20,049 nucleotides of DNA from UBA7672 sp031419455 (GCA_031419455.1 JANOKS010000105.1:1-20049); one strand, 5' to 3'. Shown: positions 1-7,393, numbered from the stretch's first letter. The notes: generated by a model from the letters alone, not told the origin. Numbers and translations are program-made.

Positions 1-237
1 TCCCGGCCTACTGGCATGGTTCGACCGGGCTCTTCACGCTCGCCTGCATCCACCCCGCGCCGTTGAACAGTGTACAGCTGCCCTCCATGCGGGATGGATG
101 CAGGCAGTATCTCACAGGTCTGGAAGTGGGGGACGCCCGTGGCCGGGACCGGCCGGTTTTGTCGGCGTAGCGTGTTGATATTGTTCGGATCGAACTCAAA
201 AACGTGCGTTTGGAATCGGCCGGTTCTGGTGCGGTTC
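1..237 (+). other. Left-edge stretch with possible 3' end of a gene
   Basis: No secure gene. The plus-strand frame beginning at base 3 is open from the window edge to a TAG at 168-170 (55 codons). Its third codon positions are clearly richer in G/C than those of the neighbouring frame, so it could be the C-terminal end of a gene lying mostly outside the window. The peptide (it contains YWHGSTGLF and DGCRQYLTG) is not one I recognise, and a 17-bp hairpin lies inside it, which argues against coding. Bases 171-237 hold no gene that I can support. Confidence 0.25.
42..105. repeat. 17-bp hairpin (inverted repeat)
   Basis: The arm at 42-58 (starting GCCTGCATCCA) is matched by the reverse complement of 89-105 at 16 of 17 positions, with a 30-nt loop. 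No T-run follows on either side, so it is not a standard intrinsic terminator. It could be a terminator-like or processing structure at a gene end, or an isolated palindromic repeat. Confidence 0.6.
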
Positions 238-430
238 TTTTCCTCCTCCAGCCGAAGGCTGGGGGAGGCGGCGCGCGCAGCGCGACGGAGGGGGCAGCCG
301 CCGGTGCAGTTTTCGATCGATGATCGGCGCGCGGGCGCGCCCGCTACCTAACGCCGGCGGCTGCCCCCTCGGTCTCGCGCGTAAAGGACGCGCGATCCAC
401 CTCCCCCGCGCTTCGCGCGGAGGAGGAAAG
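238..430. repeat. Large inverted repeat built from two palindromic modules
   Basis: The left arm (238-304) and right arm (354-430) are inverted copies separated by 49 nt. The innermost 16 bases (289-304 against 354-369) pair perfectly. Each arm has the same order: an outer hairpin of CCTCCTCC type (for example 242-253 with 257-268, 11 of 12 paired, loop GAA), then a GGCGG or GGTGG spacer, a second GC-rich hairpin, and AGGGGGCAGCCGCCGG. The right arm is longer because its second hairpin is extended (TCGCGCGT/ACGCGCGA). The same module flanks the DUF559 gene at 10611-10667 and 11044-11110. The 49-nt centre has no ORF. The element fills most of the gap before the lipoprotein gene that ends at 514. 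Confidence 0.85.
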
Positions 431-513
431 CGGCGGTGGGTGTCGTAACAGAGAGCTGGCTCCCACGTGCTCCGCGCTTCGGTGCGGCGAGCAGTGCACG
501 GCGGTCCAGAGAG

Positions 514-1134
514 CTAGAACAGGCCCAGGAATTTCGGCTTGAGCGCGTCGCAGCGGGCGATCTGGTGTTCGTACTGGGCGGCTTGGCCGGCGACGCGGGC
601 TGCGGTGTCGATCAGCCAGCGCTTGCTCTTCCATGTGCCTTTCAAGTAGCCGCCTGCGCCTTCGTGGTAGGCGAGGTAATGGGCCTTGTAGTCGTACTGG
701 CCGAGCCCGGTGCGTTTGCCGGTGGCGGCGAAATACCAGCCGATGAAGTCGCTGCTATCGCGGAAGCTGTTGCGGCTTGCGCCCCATTTGCCCGTGGCGG
801 CCTTGTACATTTCCCACGTGGAATCCAGCGCCTGACTGTAGCCGTTTGCCGACGAGATGTAGTCGCCTTCGACGAGGCCGAACCACTGGCGATCACCGCG
901 CGGGGGACGGGCGTCGTGCCGGAAGCTGCTCTCCTGTTTGATGATCGCGAGCTGCAGTCCCATGGGCGCGCCCCAGTTGCGGGCGGTGTCGCGCAGGGCT
1001 TCGTGCCACTGGCGGTTGTCCTGCAGCAGCGCGCACGCGTCCGCGATCTGCGTGGTCGACGGCGTCGGCATCGAGGCGCAGGCCGTGACGACGAGCGCTG
1101 CAAGCGCAGAGATGAAGGGGCGGAAATCGATCAT
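514..1134 (-). CDS. Lytic-transglycosylase-like (SLT fold) lipoprotein
   Basis: A 206-residue protein, probably exported and lipid-anchored, that resembles soluble-lytic-transglycosylase-type muramidases, which cleave the MurNAc-GlcNAc bond of peptidoglycan. A short hydrophobic signal ends in a lipobox (VTAC) with Cys19 as the predicted acylated residue. The putative catalytic Glu68 lies in IIKQESSF, and a later LAYHEGAGGY (about residues 154-163) matches the family's AYNxG-type motif. I chose ATG at 1134; a GTG two codons upstream (1140) is the alternative, and neither has a strong ribosome site. It lies 52 nt or more downstream of the PBP4-like gene on the same strand, so the two are probably co-transcribed and both act on the cell wall. 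The function is by motif; the substrate is untested. Confidence 0.8.
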   Translation of the reverse strand: MIDFRPFISALAALVVTACASMPTPSTTQIADACALLQDNRQWHEALRDTARNWGAPMGLQLAIIKQESSFRHDARPPRGDRQWFGLVEGDYISSANGYSQALDSTWEMYKAATGKWGASRNSFRDSSDFIGWYFAATGKRTGLGQYDYKAHYLAYHEGAGGYLKGTWKSKRWLIDTAARVAGQAAQYEHQIARCDALKPKFLGLF

Positions 1135-1192
1135 GCTCACCGTTTACCACGATGCGTTTTCCATTGGCTCGATCTGAACGCAGCAATTGGCG

Positions 1193-2647
1193 TCAGTTCA
1201 TTTCCGAAATGGTAACCAGTGTGGCGTCGAGGGCGGCTGTGCCTGAGCCGGCCGTGGAGGGTCGCTCGTTGGCGTAGGCTGAGAAGATCAGCGTTTGTCC
1301 GCTCTTCGTCAGCATGAAGCCTGCGAGTGCGTTCGTGCCCATCAGCGTGCCGGTCTTGGCGAAGATGCGGCCTTCGAGGCTGGTTCCGGCGAAGCGGCGG
1401 CGCAGCGTGCCATCGACGCCGCCGATGGGCAGGGTGGCGCGGTAGGCTGCGCTCCATGACTGCTGCGTGGTCCAGCGCAGCAGCGTGGCGACCGTGCGTG
1501 GCGTGACGCGATTGTACACCGACATGCCGGAGCCATCGAACAGATCCCACGACCAGCGCGGTATGGCGATGTCGGCGAGCATCGTCTCGACGACGGCGAG
1601 ACCCGCTTCGCGCGAACCATCTCCTGTCTCGAGGCCGATGCGGCGGAGGAGGAGTTCGGCGTGAAGGTTCTGGCTCTGTTTGTTGAGGAAGGTCACGTTC
1701 TCGATCAGCGGCGCGGGGATGAGGCGCGCGATCTCGACGCCGGGGCGGGGCGAGGTGAATTCGGTGGCGGCGCCATCGAAGAGTTTCAGCGGGCGGTAGC
1801 GCGCCTCGATGCCGTCGGTGACCGGGACGTTGCGCGCCTCGAGCAGGGCGGAGAGGCGCATGGCGGCGGCCCAGGCGGGATCGTGTACCGCGACGGGGAG
1901 GGAAAGCTGTGGGGCGCCGGCCTTGATGTGGCCGTAGACGCGAATGGCGGTGTCGCCCGGGATGCGTTCGGCGAGGATGAGGGTTTCGAGTTCGGAGTCT
2001 GCGGCGATGGTGTCGACATGATTGTCGATGTCGTAGAGTTCGGGCGCGCCGCGGTAGGCGATTTCGCCTTGCGCGCCGGGCTGCGGGCCGGGCGTGATGA
2101 CGAGGATGATCTCGTTGCTGTTGACGGTGAGCGCGGAGACGGGCTCGCCGGAACGGGTGACGATGTCATCGAGGCTCCAGCCCGGCGGCCATGGCTCGCG
2201 CGAATAAAGCGCTTCGTCGGCAACAATGGATTCCACTTCGGTGACGCCATTGGAGAGGACTGCGTCCGCAAGCGAAGAGAGGCAGTTGCGTTCGCAGTCG
2301 GGCGCGTCGATCAGCGTGGCGTCGCCCGCGCCGACGAGGAAGAGCGTGGGCGGGGCGCCTTCGGCCGTGATGAGGCGGAGGGATGTGCCTCGCGCGGGAT
2401 CGGATTGCGTCATGTCGCCGAGGGTGTGGAACGCGGCGGCGACGGTGAAGAGCTTGGTGTTGGAGGCGGGGAGGAAGCGCTCGTCGGGGTTGATGCTGAC
2501 GAGCTCGCGGCCGTCGAGCGTGGTGACGATGAGGCCCCAGCGCGTGCCTTCGAGGCCGGGCTGGTTGAGGCTCGCGCGCGCGCGGTCCGTGAGGGAGGCG
2601 CAGGCGGAGAGGGTGAGGAGAAGGAGGGTGGAGAGGATGACTCGCAT
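1193..2647 (-). CDS. dacB: D-alanyl-D-alanine carboxypeptidase/endopeptidase, PBP4 family lipoprotein
   Basis: A 484-residue member of peptidase family S13 (PBP4/DacB), which trims D-Ala from stem peptides or cuts peptide cross-links in the periplasm. The three penicillin-binding motifs are all visible: Ser62-Asn-Thr-Lys65 (SxxK), the DGSGMSVYN motif with Ser376 and Asn379, and Lys431-Thr-Gly. The large insertion between the first two motifs is typical of the family. The N-terminus has a hydrophobic signal with lipobox LSAC (Cys16), so it is probably a lipoprotein, whereas E. coli PBP4 is soluble. The start is the ATG at 2647, directly ahead of the signal peptide. It is followed by the SLT-like lipoprotein gene, suggesting a two-gene envelope operon. 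Confidence 0.93.
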   Translation of the reverse strand: MRVILSTLLLLTLSACASLTDRARASLNQPGLEGTRWGLIVTTLDGRELVSINPDERFLPASNTKLFTVAAAFHTLGDMTQSDPARGTSLRLITAEGAPPTLFLVGAGDATLIDAPDCERNCLSSLADAVLSNGVTEVESIVADEALYSREPWPPGWSLDDIVTRSGEPVSALTVNSNEIILVITPGPQPGAQGEIAYRGAPELYDIDNHVDTIAADSELETLILAERIPGDTAIRVYGHIKAGAPQLSLPVAVHDPAWAAAMRLSALLEARNVPVTDGIEARYRPLKLFDGAATEFTSPRPGVEIARLIPAPLIENVTFLNKQSQNLHAELLLRRIGLETGDGSREAGLAVVETMLADIAIPRWSWDLFDGSGMSVYNRVTPRTVATLLRWTTQQSWSAAYRATLPIGGVDGTLRRRFAGTSLEGRIFAKTGTLMGTNALAGFMLTKSGQTLIFSAYANERPSTAGSGTAALDATLVTISEMN

Positions 2648-2726
2648 CGGTGCAGCTTAGGGCGTGAACGCGCGAGACGGAAATGGCGGTGTTGCGGCGG
2701 GGTTTCAGCCTACGCGGACGTTCTCG

Positions 2727-2912
2727 CTAATCTTCGTCCGGATCCAAAGGAAGCACGAGATCGACCAAGTTCCCGAACAGCAGAAATGCGGCCGCTGTAC
2801 TCCAGAACAGCACCCAAAAAACAATGCCGAACGGATGCAACATGTAAAACGCAAGCGAGGCCAACCCCAGGCCCCACTTGATTTTCGTTCTGGCTGTTCG
2901 GTCCAAGCGCAT
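2727..2912 (-). CDS. Small membrane protein of unknown function (uncertain)
   Basis: A possible 61-residue protein from ATG 2912: a basic N-terminus (MRLDRTARTKIK), about 40 strongly hydrophobic residues that could form two membrane helices, and an acidic tail (DPDED). This charge pattern is what one expects of a real small membrane protein. The ribosome site is weak (AGGG only 3 nt from the ATG). The frame stays open upstream to a TTG at 3089, which would give 120 residues. Base composition is lower in GC than in the neighbours. I recognise no family; it could be a chance ORF or the end of a decayed gene. Confidence 0.38.
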   Translation of the reverse strand: MRLDRTARTKIKWGLGLASLAFYMLHPFGIVFWVLFWSTAAAFLLFGNLVDLVLPLDPDED

Positions 2913-3093
2913 GAGCCCTGCTGAAGGCAATTCAGCGGTGCTGTACCACAACTCAAGGAGCCGTGCAGTCCTTGGGAGCAGGCCTCCAATAGCCTTCAGC
3001 GCGTCCGGGATGTCTGAACTGGACCCGCCCCCCGCGCACAAAAGTAAGCGGCGCCAGGTTGCCCCGACGCCGCCTTTGCCCCCCGGCAAACTG

Positions 3094-3148
3094 AAGTCCT
3101 GATCAGGACTTGTCGTACCACCCTGATCGCGAAGCGATCAGGACTTGT
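3094..3148. repeat. Hairpins and duplicated tail at the 3' end of glnA
   Basis: Three overlapping structures are visible. (1) A perfect 9-bp hairpin at 3122-3142 (loop GAA) contains the glnA stop codon. (2) A perfect 18-bp palindrome lies at 3094-3111. (3) The 13-mer GATCAGGACTTGT occurs at 3101-3113 and again at 3136-3148, and with the following N-GTAC the match is 17 of 18. The second copy is the end of the glnA coding sequence (YYKS-stop on the minus strand), and the first encodes YDKS-stop if translated. The hairpins may end or stabilise the glnA transcript, but no T-run follows. Confidence 0.7.
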
Positions 3149-4541
3149 AGTACATGTCGAATTCGACCGGGTGCGGATGGGTTTCCATGCGGAGCACGTC
3201 TTCCATCTTGAGGTCGATGTAGGCGTCGATGAAGTCGTCGTCCATGACGCCGCCGGCCTTGAGGAAGTCGCGGTCGGCGTCCACGCTTTCGAGCGCCTGG
3301 CGGAGCGAGCCGCAGACGGTGGGGATGTTCTTCAGTTCTTCCGGCGGCAGGGCGTAGAGGTCCTTGTCCATCGAGGGACCCGGATCGATCTTCTTCGCGA
3401 TGCCGTCGAGGCCGGCCATCATCAGCGCGGTGAAGGTGAGGTAGGGGTTGGATGCGGGGTCCGGGAAGCGGACCTCGATGCGCTTGCCCTTGGGCGACGG
3501 GGTCCATGGAATGCGGACCGAGGCCGAGCGGTTGCGGGCGGAGTAGGCCAGCAGCACGGGCGCTTCGTAGCCGGGGACGAGGCGCTTGTAGGAGTTGGTG
3601 GTCGCGTTGGAGAAGGCGTTGATCGCCTTGGCGTGCTTGATGATGCCGCCGATGTACCAGAGGCACTCCTGCGACAGGTCGGCATACTTGTCGCCGGCGA
3701 ACAGCGGGTTGCCGTCCTTCCAGAGCGACTGGTGCACGTGCATGCCCGAGCCGTTGTCCTTGTAGTAGGGCTTCGGCATGAAGGTGGCGGTCTTGCCGTA
3801 GGAGTGCGCGACGTTGTGCACGATGTATTTGTAGAGCTGCATGTTGTCGGCCATCTGGACCAACGTGTTGAACTTCATGCCAAGCTCGTGCTGGGCGGGG
3901 GCAACCTCGTGGTGGTGCTTCTCCGGCTGGAGGCCGAGTTCGGCCATCAGGGTCAGCATTTCCGAGCGCATGTCCTGCAGGCTGTCGACCGGCGGCACGG
4001 GGAAGTAGCCGCCCTTCGGACCCGGACGGTGGCCCATGTTGCCACCTTCATACTGGCGGCCGGTGTTGTAGGGCAGTTCCGGATCGTCGAACTGGTAGCC
4101 CGTGTTGTTGGGATCGGTGTTCCAGCGGACGTCCGAGAACACGAAGAATTCGGCTTCCGGGCCGAAGAAGGCGGTGTCGCCGATGCCCGACGATTTCAGG
4201 TAGGTCTCGGCCTTCTTCGCCATCATCCGCGGATCGCGGTTGTACGGCGTGTTGTCGTTCGGGTTGAGGATGTCGCACATGATGGCGAGCGTCGTGTTCT
4301 GGAAGAACGGGTCGATCCGCGCCGAGGACGGGTCCGGCATCAGGAGCATGTCGGACTCGTTGATCGCCTTCCAGCCGGCGATGGACGAACCGTCGAACAT
4401 GGTGCCGTCAACGAAGAGGCTCTTGTCGACCATCGAGAGGTCGAACGTGACGTGCTGCATCTTGCCGCGCATGTCGGTGAAGCGCAGGTCGACGTACTGG
4501 ACGTCTTTTTCCTTGATCGTCTTGAAGATTTGATCGGACAC
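3138..4541 (-). CDS. glnA: Glutamine synthetase, type I
   Basis: Cytosolic ATP-dependent ligation of ammonia to glutamate, the main ammonia-assimilation step; the family forms dodecamers. The product is 467 residues. Visible landmarks: the Asp50 loop in DGSSIAGW, metal-binding Glu129 and Glu131 in GPEAEFFVF, the active-site His segment GSGMHVHQSLW, the NRSASVRIP loop, and Tyr396 in DLYALPPEE, which matches the adenylylation site Tyr397 of E. coli and implies GlnE control. The start is GTG 4541, which has a strong site (GGAGG at 4548-4552, 6-nt spacing) and gives the usual SDQIFKTI N-terminus; an in-frame GTG at 4559 has no such site. It lies 78 nt downstream of glnB on the same strand, the classic alphaproteobacterial glnBA operon. 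Confidence 0.97.
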   Translation of the reverse strand: MSDQIFKTIKEKDVQYVDLRFTDMRGKMQHVTFDLSMVDKSLFVDGTMFDGSSIAGWKAINESDMLLMPDPSSARIDPFFQNTTLAIMCDILNPNDNTPYNRDPRMMAKKAETYLKSSGIGDTAFFGPEAEFFVFSDVRWNTDPNNTGYQFDDPELPYNTGRQYEGGNMGHRPGPKGGYFPVPPVDSLQDMRSEMLTLMAELGLQPEKHHHEVAPAQHELGMKFNTLVQMADNMQLYKYIVHNVAHSYGKTATFMPKPYYKDNGSGMHVHQSLWKDGNPLFAGDKYADLSQECLWYIGGIIKHAKAINAFSNATTNSYKRLVPGYEAPVLLAYSARNRSASVRIPWTPSPKGKRIEVRFPDPASNPYLTFTALMMAGLDGIAKKIDPGPSMDKDLYALPPEELKNIPTVCGSLRQALESVDADRDFLKAGGVMDDDFIDAYIDLKMEDVLRMETHPHPVEFDMYYKS

Positions 4542-4619
4542 GTAGTCCCTCCGTTTCACCCCGGCCGTCCCTTGCTATTCAGGGAAGAAGCCGATCCATT
4601 TTGAAATTGTCGTTCAGAC

Positions 4620-4958
4620 CTAGATCGCCTGGTCGCCCGTTTCGCCCGTGCGGATACGGATGACCTCGGTGATCTCGGAGACGAATATCTTCCCGTCGCC
4701 GATCTTGCCAGTGTGCGCCGACTTTGTGATCGCGCCGAGTGCGGCCTCGAGTTGCGCGTCGGAGACGACGACCTCGATCTTCAGCTTGGGCAGGAAATCG
4801 ACGATGTATTCGGCGCCGCGATAGAGTTCGGTGTGGCCGCGCTGGCGACCGAAACCCTTGGCCTCGATCACCGTCATGCCCTGCAGGCCGACGGCGTGGA
4901 GGGCTTCCTTCACTTCGTCGAGCTTGAAGGGCTTTATGATCGCTTCGATCTTCTTCAT
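4620..4958 (-). CDS. glnB: Nitrogen regulatory protein PII
   Basis: A 112-residue PII signal protein. The family forms trimers that bind 2-oxoglutarate and ATP/ADP and relay glutamine status to the NtrB/NtrC system and to the adenylyltransferase acting on glutamine synthetase. The start MKKIEAIIKPFKLDEVK is canonical. The T-loop contains GHTELYRGAEY with Tyr51, the uridylylation site. The B-loop segment GKIGDGKIFV and the C-terminal signature EVIRIRTGE are intact. The ATG at 4958 is preceded by AAGGGG at a suitable distance. It is first in the pair with glnA. The control region upstream (4959-5210) carries a repeated 10-mer and a DnaA-box match, described separately. It could be a GlnK-type paralogue, but linkage to glnA favours GlnB. 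Confidence 0.97.
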   Translation of the reverse strand: MKKIEAIIKPFKLDEVKEALHAVGLQGMTVIEAKGFGRQRGHTELYRGAEYIVDFLPKLKIEVVVSDAQLEAALGAITKSAHTGKIGDGKIFVSEITEVIRIRTGETGDQAI

Positions 4959-5052
4959 CCGATGTCCCCTTTTGTCCCCGTCCTGATGGGGCGCCGCTGC
5001 GGCGTCGGAAAACGTCACCGCTCATGCACGATGGCGCGGGAGGGGAGTAGGG

Positions 5053-5150
5053 TAGGCGCCTGAAGATCATGCGCCAAGGCTGGGGACGCTCGAATCGTGT
5101 GCGTAGGTGCTGCAACTTTAGGCGCCTGCCTTGAACTTATCCACAGGCGC
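5053..5150. promoter_or_regulatory. Putative control region between glnB and the phosphatase gene
   Basis: The self-complementary 10-mer context TAGGCGCCTG occurs twice, at 5053-5062 and 5119-5128, 66 bp apart. Right after the second copy, the 7-bp arms GCGCCTG (5122-5128) and CAGGCGC (5144-5150) flank a perfect DnaA-box consensus, TTATCCACA (5137-5145). This is the gap from which glnB (minus) and the phosphatase (plus) diverge. I looked for a sigma-54 -24/-12 pair: the best candidate has GG and GC 11 bp apart instead of 10, so I do not call one. Confidence 0.45.
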
Positions 5151-5210
5151 GCGTGATGGCATGTCGTGGTATGAGGCAAAATCCTCAATGATCACGAGCT
5201 TCTGGACGAC

Positions 5211-5750
5211 ATGATCTACCTGATCCGACATGGCGAACCTGCAGGGGCGTATGGCGCGCATCCGAATCCCGGGCTGACGGAACTGGGGACCCGACAGGCC
5301 TTCGTGGCGGCAGAGACCCTGGCGAAGGCAGGGGCAAAGTGGGCGGTGACGTCACCGCTGGCCCGCAGCCGGGAAACGGCGGCGCAATTCGAGAAGTTGA
5401 TGGAGACCCATGCGCGGATCGAGACCGGCGTGGGTGAGATCATCACGCCGCCGGGGATTGAAGATCGCGCCGGGTGGCTGAAGGGCGTGATGGCCGGGAC
5501 GTGGGACGCGGCGGGACCGGAGCTGCAGGCCTGGCGGAACAGCGTGCTCGCGGCGGTTACGAGTCTGCCGGACGAGACGGCAGCGTTCTCGCACTTCATC
5601 GCGATCAATGCGGTGGTGGGTCTGCTGAGCGGCGATGACCGCGTGGTCGCGTTTCGGCCGGGGCATGCGTCGATCACGAAGCTTGCGCGTGTGGGCGGGA
5701 AGCTGCGGGTGATGGAGCTGGGGGATGAGGCGGCGAGCGTGGTGACCTAA
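5211..5750 (+). CDS. Histidine phosphatase family protein (phosphoglycerate mutase-like)
   Basis: A 179-residue member of the histidine phosphatase superfamily, which transfers phosphate through a phosphohistidine. The catalytic RHG is at Arg6-His7-Gly8, the phosphate-binding arginines are in SPLARSRETA (residues 48-57), and the second histidine is His128 in AFSHFIAIN. No signal peptide is seen, so it is probably cytoplasmic. The substrate cannot be read from the sequence; members of this size include SixA- and CobC-like enzymes and broad phosphatases. The ribosome site before ATG 5211 is weak (CTGGAC). The gene diverges from glnB and converges with the permease, with a palindromic repeat between the stop codons. 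Confidence 0.88.
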   Translation: MIYLIRHGEPAGAYGAHPNPGLTELGTRQAFVAAETLAKAGAKWAVTSPLARSRETAAQFEKLMETHARIETGVGEIITPPGIEDRAGWLKGVMAGTWDAAGPELQAWRNSVLAAVTSLPDETAAFSHFIAINAVVGLLSGDDRVVAFRPGHASITKLARVGGKLRVMELGDEAASVVT

Positions 5751-5795
5751 GGCGTTGCTTGCCGCCGCGGGGTTCATGAAGCGACTCCCTGCAGT

Positions 5796-5908
5796 GTCAT
5801 TCCGGACGCGCGCGTTTGCGTGCGAGCCGGAACCCAGGGGCGGCGAGCGTCGGTGCGTGTCGCTCCTGGGTTCCGGCTCTGCGCTCTTCGGGCTTCGGCC
5901 GGAATGAC
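5796..5908. repeat. 113-bp palindromic intergenic element, copy 1
   Basis: The outer arms GTCATTCCGG and CCGGAATGAC bound the element. Inside, GAGCCGGAACCCAGG pairs with CCTGGGTTCCGGCTC. It is a near-copy of 13400-13507: the two share about 26 identical bases around the left inner arm and about 24 at the right end, and lie in the same orientation. It sits between the converging stop codons of the phosphatase and permease genes, where the RNA hairpin could end both transcripts. Confidence 0.9.
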
Positions 5909-5927
5909 AATCACGGGCCGCGCGCGT

Positions 5928-7322
5928 CTACACAGAGGATGACCCGACGATTGTGCGTCTACGCCGGAACACGAAATACGCGATCACCACGACCACAAGG
6001 CATGTCGTCGAGGCGATGAGCTCGTAGCGGCTGCCGGGTTGCAGGGACATGGCGACGAGCACCGCCACCATCGCGGCGAGGACGATGTAGGCGCTCCAGG
6101 GGTAGAACCAGGTCTTCAGCTTCAGGCGTTCGGGCGGCGTTTTCGGACGCAGGATGAGGTGGGAGATCACCACCGGCATGTAGACGAAGATCATCAGGGC
6201 GCCTGAGGCGCTTATCAAAAAGCCGAACAGGTCTTTCGGGAAGAAGGCTTCGAGCGCCACCGCCGCGAGCGCGATTGCGGCGCCGATGAGGATGGCGCGG
6301 GAGGGGACGCCGCGTTTGTCCACCTGCACGATCCAGCGTGGGGCGTCGCCGCGGCCAGCCAGCGTGAACATGATGCGCGAGGCGACGTAGATGCCCGAGT
6401 TGAGGCAGGACAGCACGGCGACGAGAACGATCACGTCCATGGCAAGGCCTGCGCCCGGGATGCCGACCTTGTCGAGCGCCATGGTGAAGGGCGACATGCG
6501 CTGGACTGCGGCCTGCTCGGCGATCTCGCGCCAGGGGACGACGGCGACGATGAGCGCAATCGAGACGACGTAGAACAGCAGGATGCGGAAGATGAGAACG
6601 GTGGTGAGGTTGGCGATGGTCTTCTCGCCCTCGTGCGCTTCTGCGGCGGCGACGGTAGCGATCTCGGCGCCGACGAGGGTGAAGATCAGCGAAGTGACGC
6701 CGGCGACGACAGGCAGCCAGCCCATCGGCGCGAAGCCGCCATCGTTCGTCCAGTTGGCGAAGGTCATGCCGCCGGTGGGGTTCATCCCAAGCGCATAGCT
6801 GAGCGCTATGACGATGAAGGCGATGATCGCGGCGACCTTGATGGAAGAGAACCAGAATTCGAACTCGCCGAAGTTGCGCGTTGACAGCAGGTTCGATGCG
6901 GTTAGCAGGACGGTGAGAACGAGGGCGGTGACCCAGGTGGGGATATCGGGCAGCCACGGCTTGATGATGCTGGCGCCGGCGATTGCCTCAAACGCGACGA
7001 CGATCACCCAGAAATACCAGTAGAGCCAGCCGGACGTGAACCCGGCGAGGTTGCCCATGGCGAGGCGCGGGAATTCGGTGAAAGCGCCCGTGTCCGGGTA
7101 GGCCATCGCCATCTCGCCGAGCATGCGCATCACGAACAGGACGATGAGGCCGGTGAGAATGTAGCTGACGATCACGGCGGGGCCGATCGCGGCGATGGCG
7201 TTGATCGAGTTGACGAACAGGCCCGCGCCGATGATGCCGCCGATCGAGATCATCGCAATGTGGCGTGTGCGAAGGGACCGCGCCAGCTTCGGCGTCTCGA
7301 CGACTAGTGCTGCATCAGCCAA
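5928..7322 (-). CDS. Amino acid permease, APC superfamily (AAT-type)
   Basis: An inner-membrane transporter, probably proton-coupled amino acid uptake, of 464 residues with about 12 hydrophobic helices. The N-terminal signature after a short cytoplasmic lead (SLRTRHIAMISIGGIIGAGL) is the conserved first-helix motif of the AAT family (LysP, GabP, AroP, ProY type). The substrate is not readable from sequence. I chose TTG at 7322: GAGGG lies 6 nt upstream, and the resulting N-terminus and length fit the family. Longer starts up to 7460 would run into the divergent gene and add a non-homologous lead. It is divergent from the NAD(P)HX repair gene. Confidence 0.9.
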   Translation of the reverse strand: MADAALVVETPKLARSLRTRHIAMISIGGIIGAGLFVNSINAIAAIGPAVIVSYILTGLIVLFVMRMLGEMAMAYPDTGAFTEFPRLAMGNLAGFTSGWLYWYFWVIVVAFEAIAGASIIKPWLPDIPTWVTALVLTVLLTASNLLSTRNFGEFEFWFSSIKVAAIIAFIVIALSYALGMNPTGGMTFANWTNDGGFAPMGWLPVVAGVTSLIFTLVGAEIATVAAAEAHEGEKTIANLTTVLIFRILLFYVVSIALIVAVVPWREIAEQAAVQRMSPFTMALDKVGIPGAGLAMDVIVLVAVLSCLNSGIYVASRIMFTLAGRGDAPRWIVQVDKRGVPSRAILIGAAIALAAVALEAFFPKDLFGFLISASGALMIFVYMPVVISHLILRPKTPPERLKLKTWFYPWSAYIVLAAMVAVLVAMSLQPGSRYELIASTTCLVVVVIAYFVFRRRRTIVGSSSV

Positions 7323-7393
7323 TGGAATCCCTCGCCCGGCAAGTTGATCTGTGAACCTATCGGTGCGTTTTTGCTGCGCAAGCACGAAGACGG

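Noticed and set aside
42..105. Integron attC site
   Set aside because: GTTGAAC fits the core pattern, but the paired RYYYAAC core is absent and no integrase or cassette structure is seen.
238..430. CRISPR array
   Set aside because: Only one inverted pair, with no series of direct repeats and unique spacers; no cas genes in the window.
1661..2881. A 400-codon open frame antisense to the PBP4-like gene
   Set aside because: Long antisense frames are common opposite GC-rich genes. The minus-strand product has all catalytic motifs, while this one has no recognisable domain.
3171..4604. A 477-codon open frame antisense to glnA
   Set aside because: The glnA frame is certain and the antisense product is low-complexity Val/Gly/Arg-rich sequence, typical of a shadow frame.
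5090..5130. Sigma-54 promoter for glnB
   Set aside because: The best GG...GC pair on the minus strand is spaced by 11 bp, not 10, and the -24 box fits poorly.
5137..5145. DnaA box as part of a replication origin
   Set aside because: Only one consensus box, with no AT-rich unwinding region and no origin-linked genes nearby. A regulatory role or chance is more likely.
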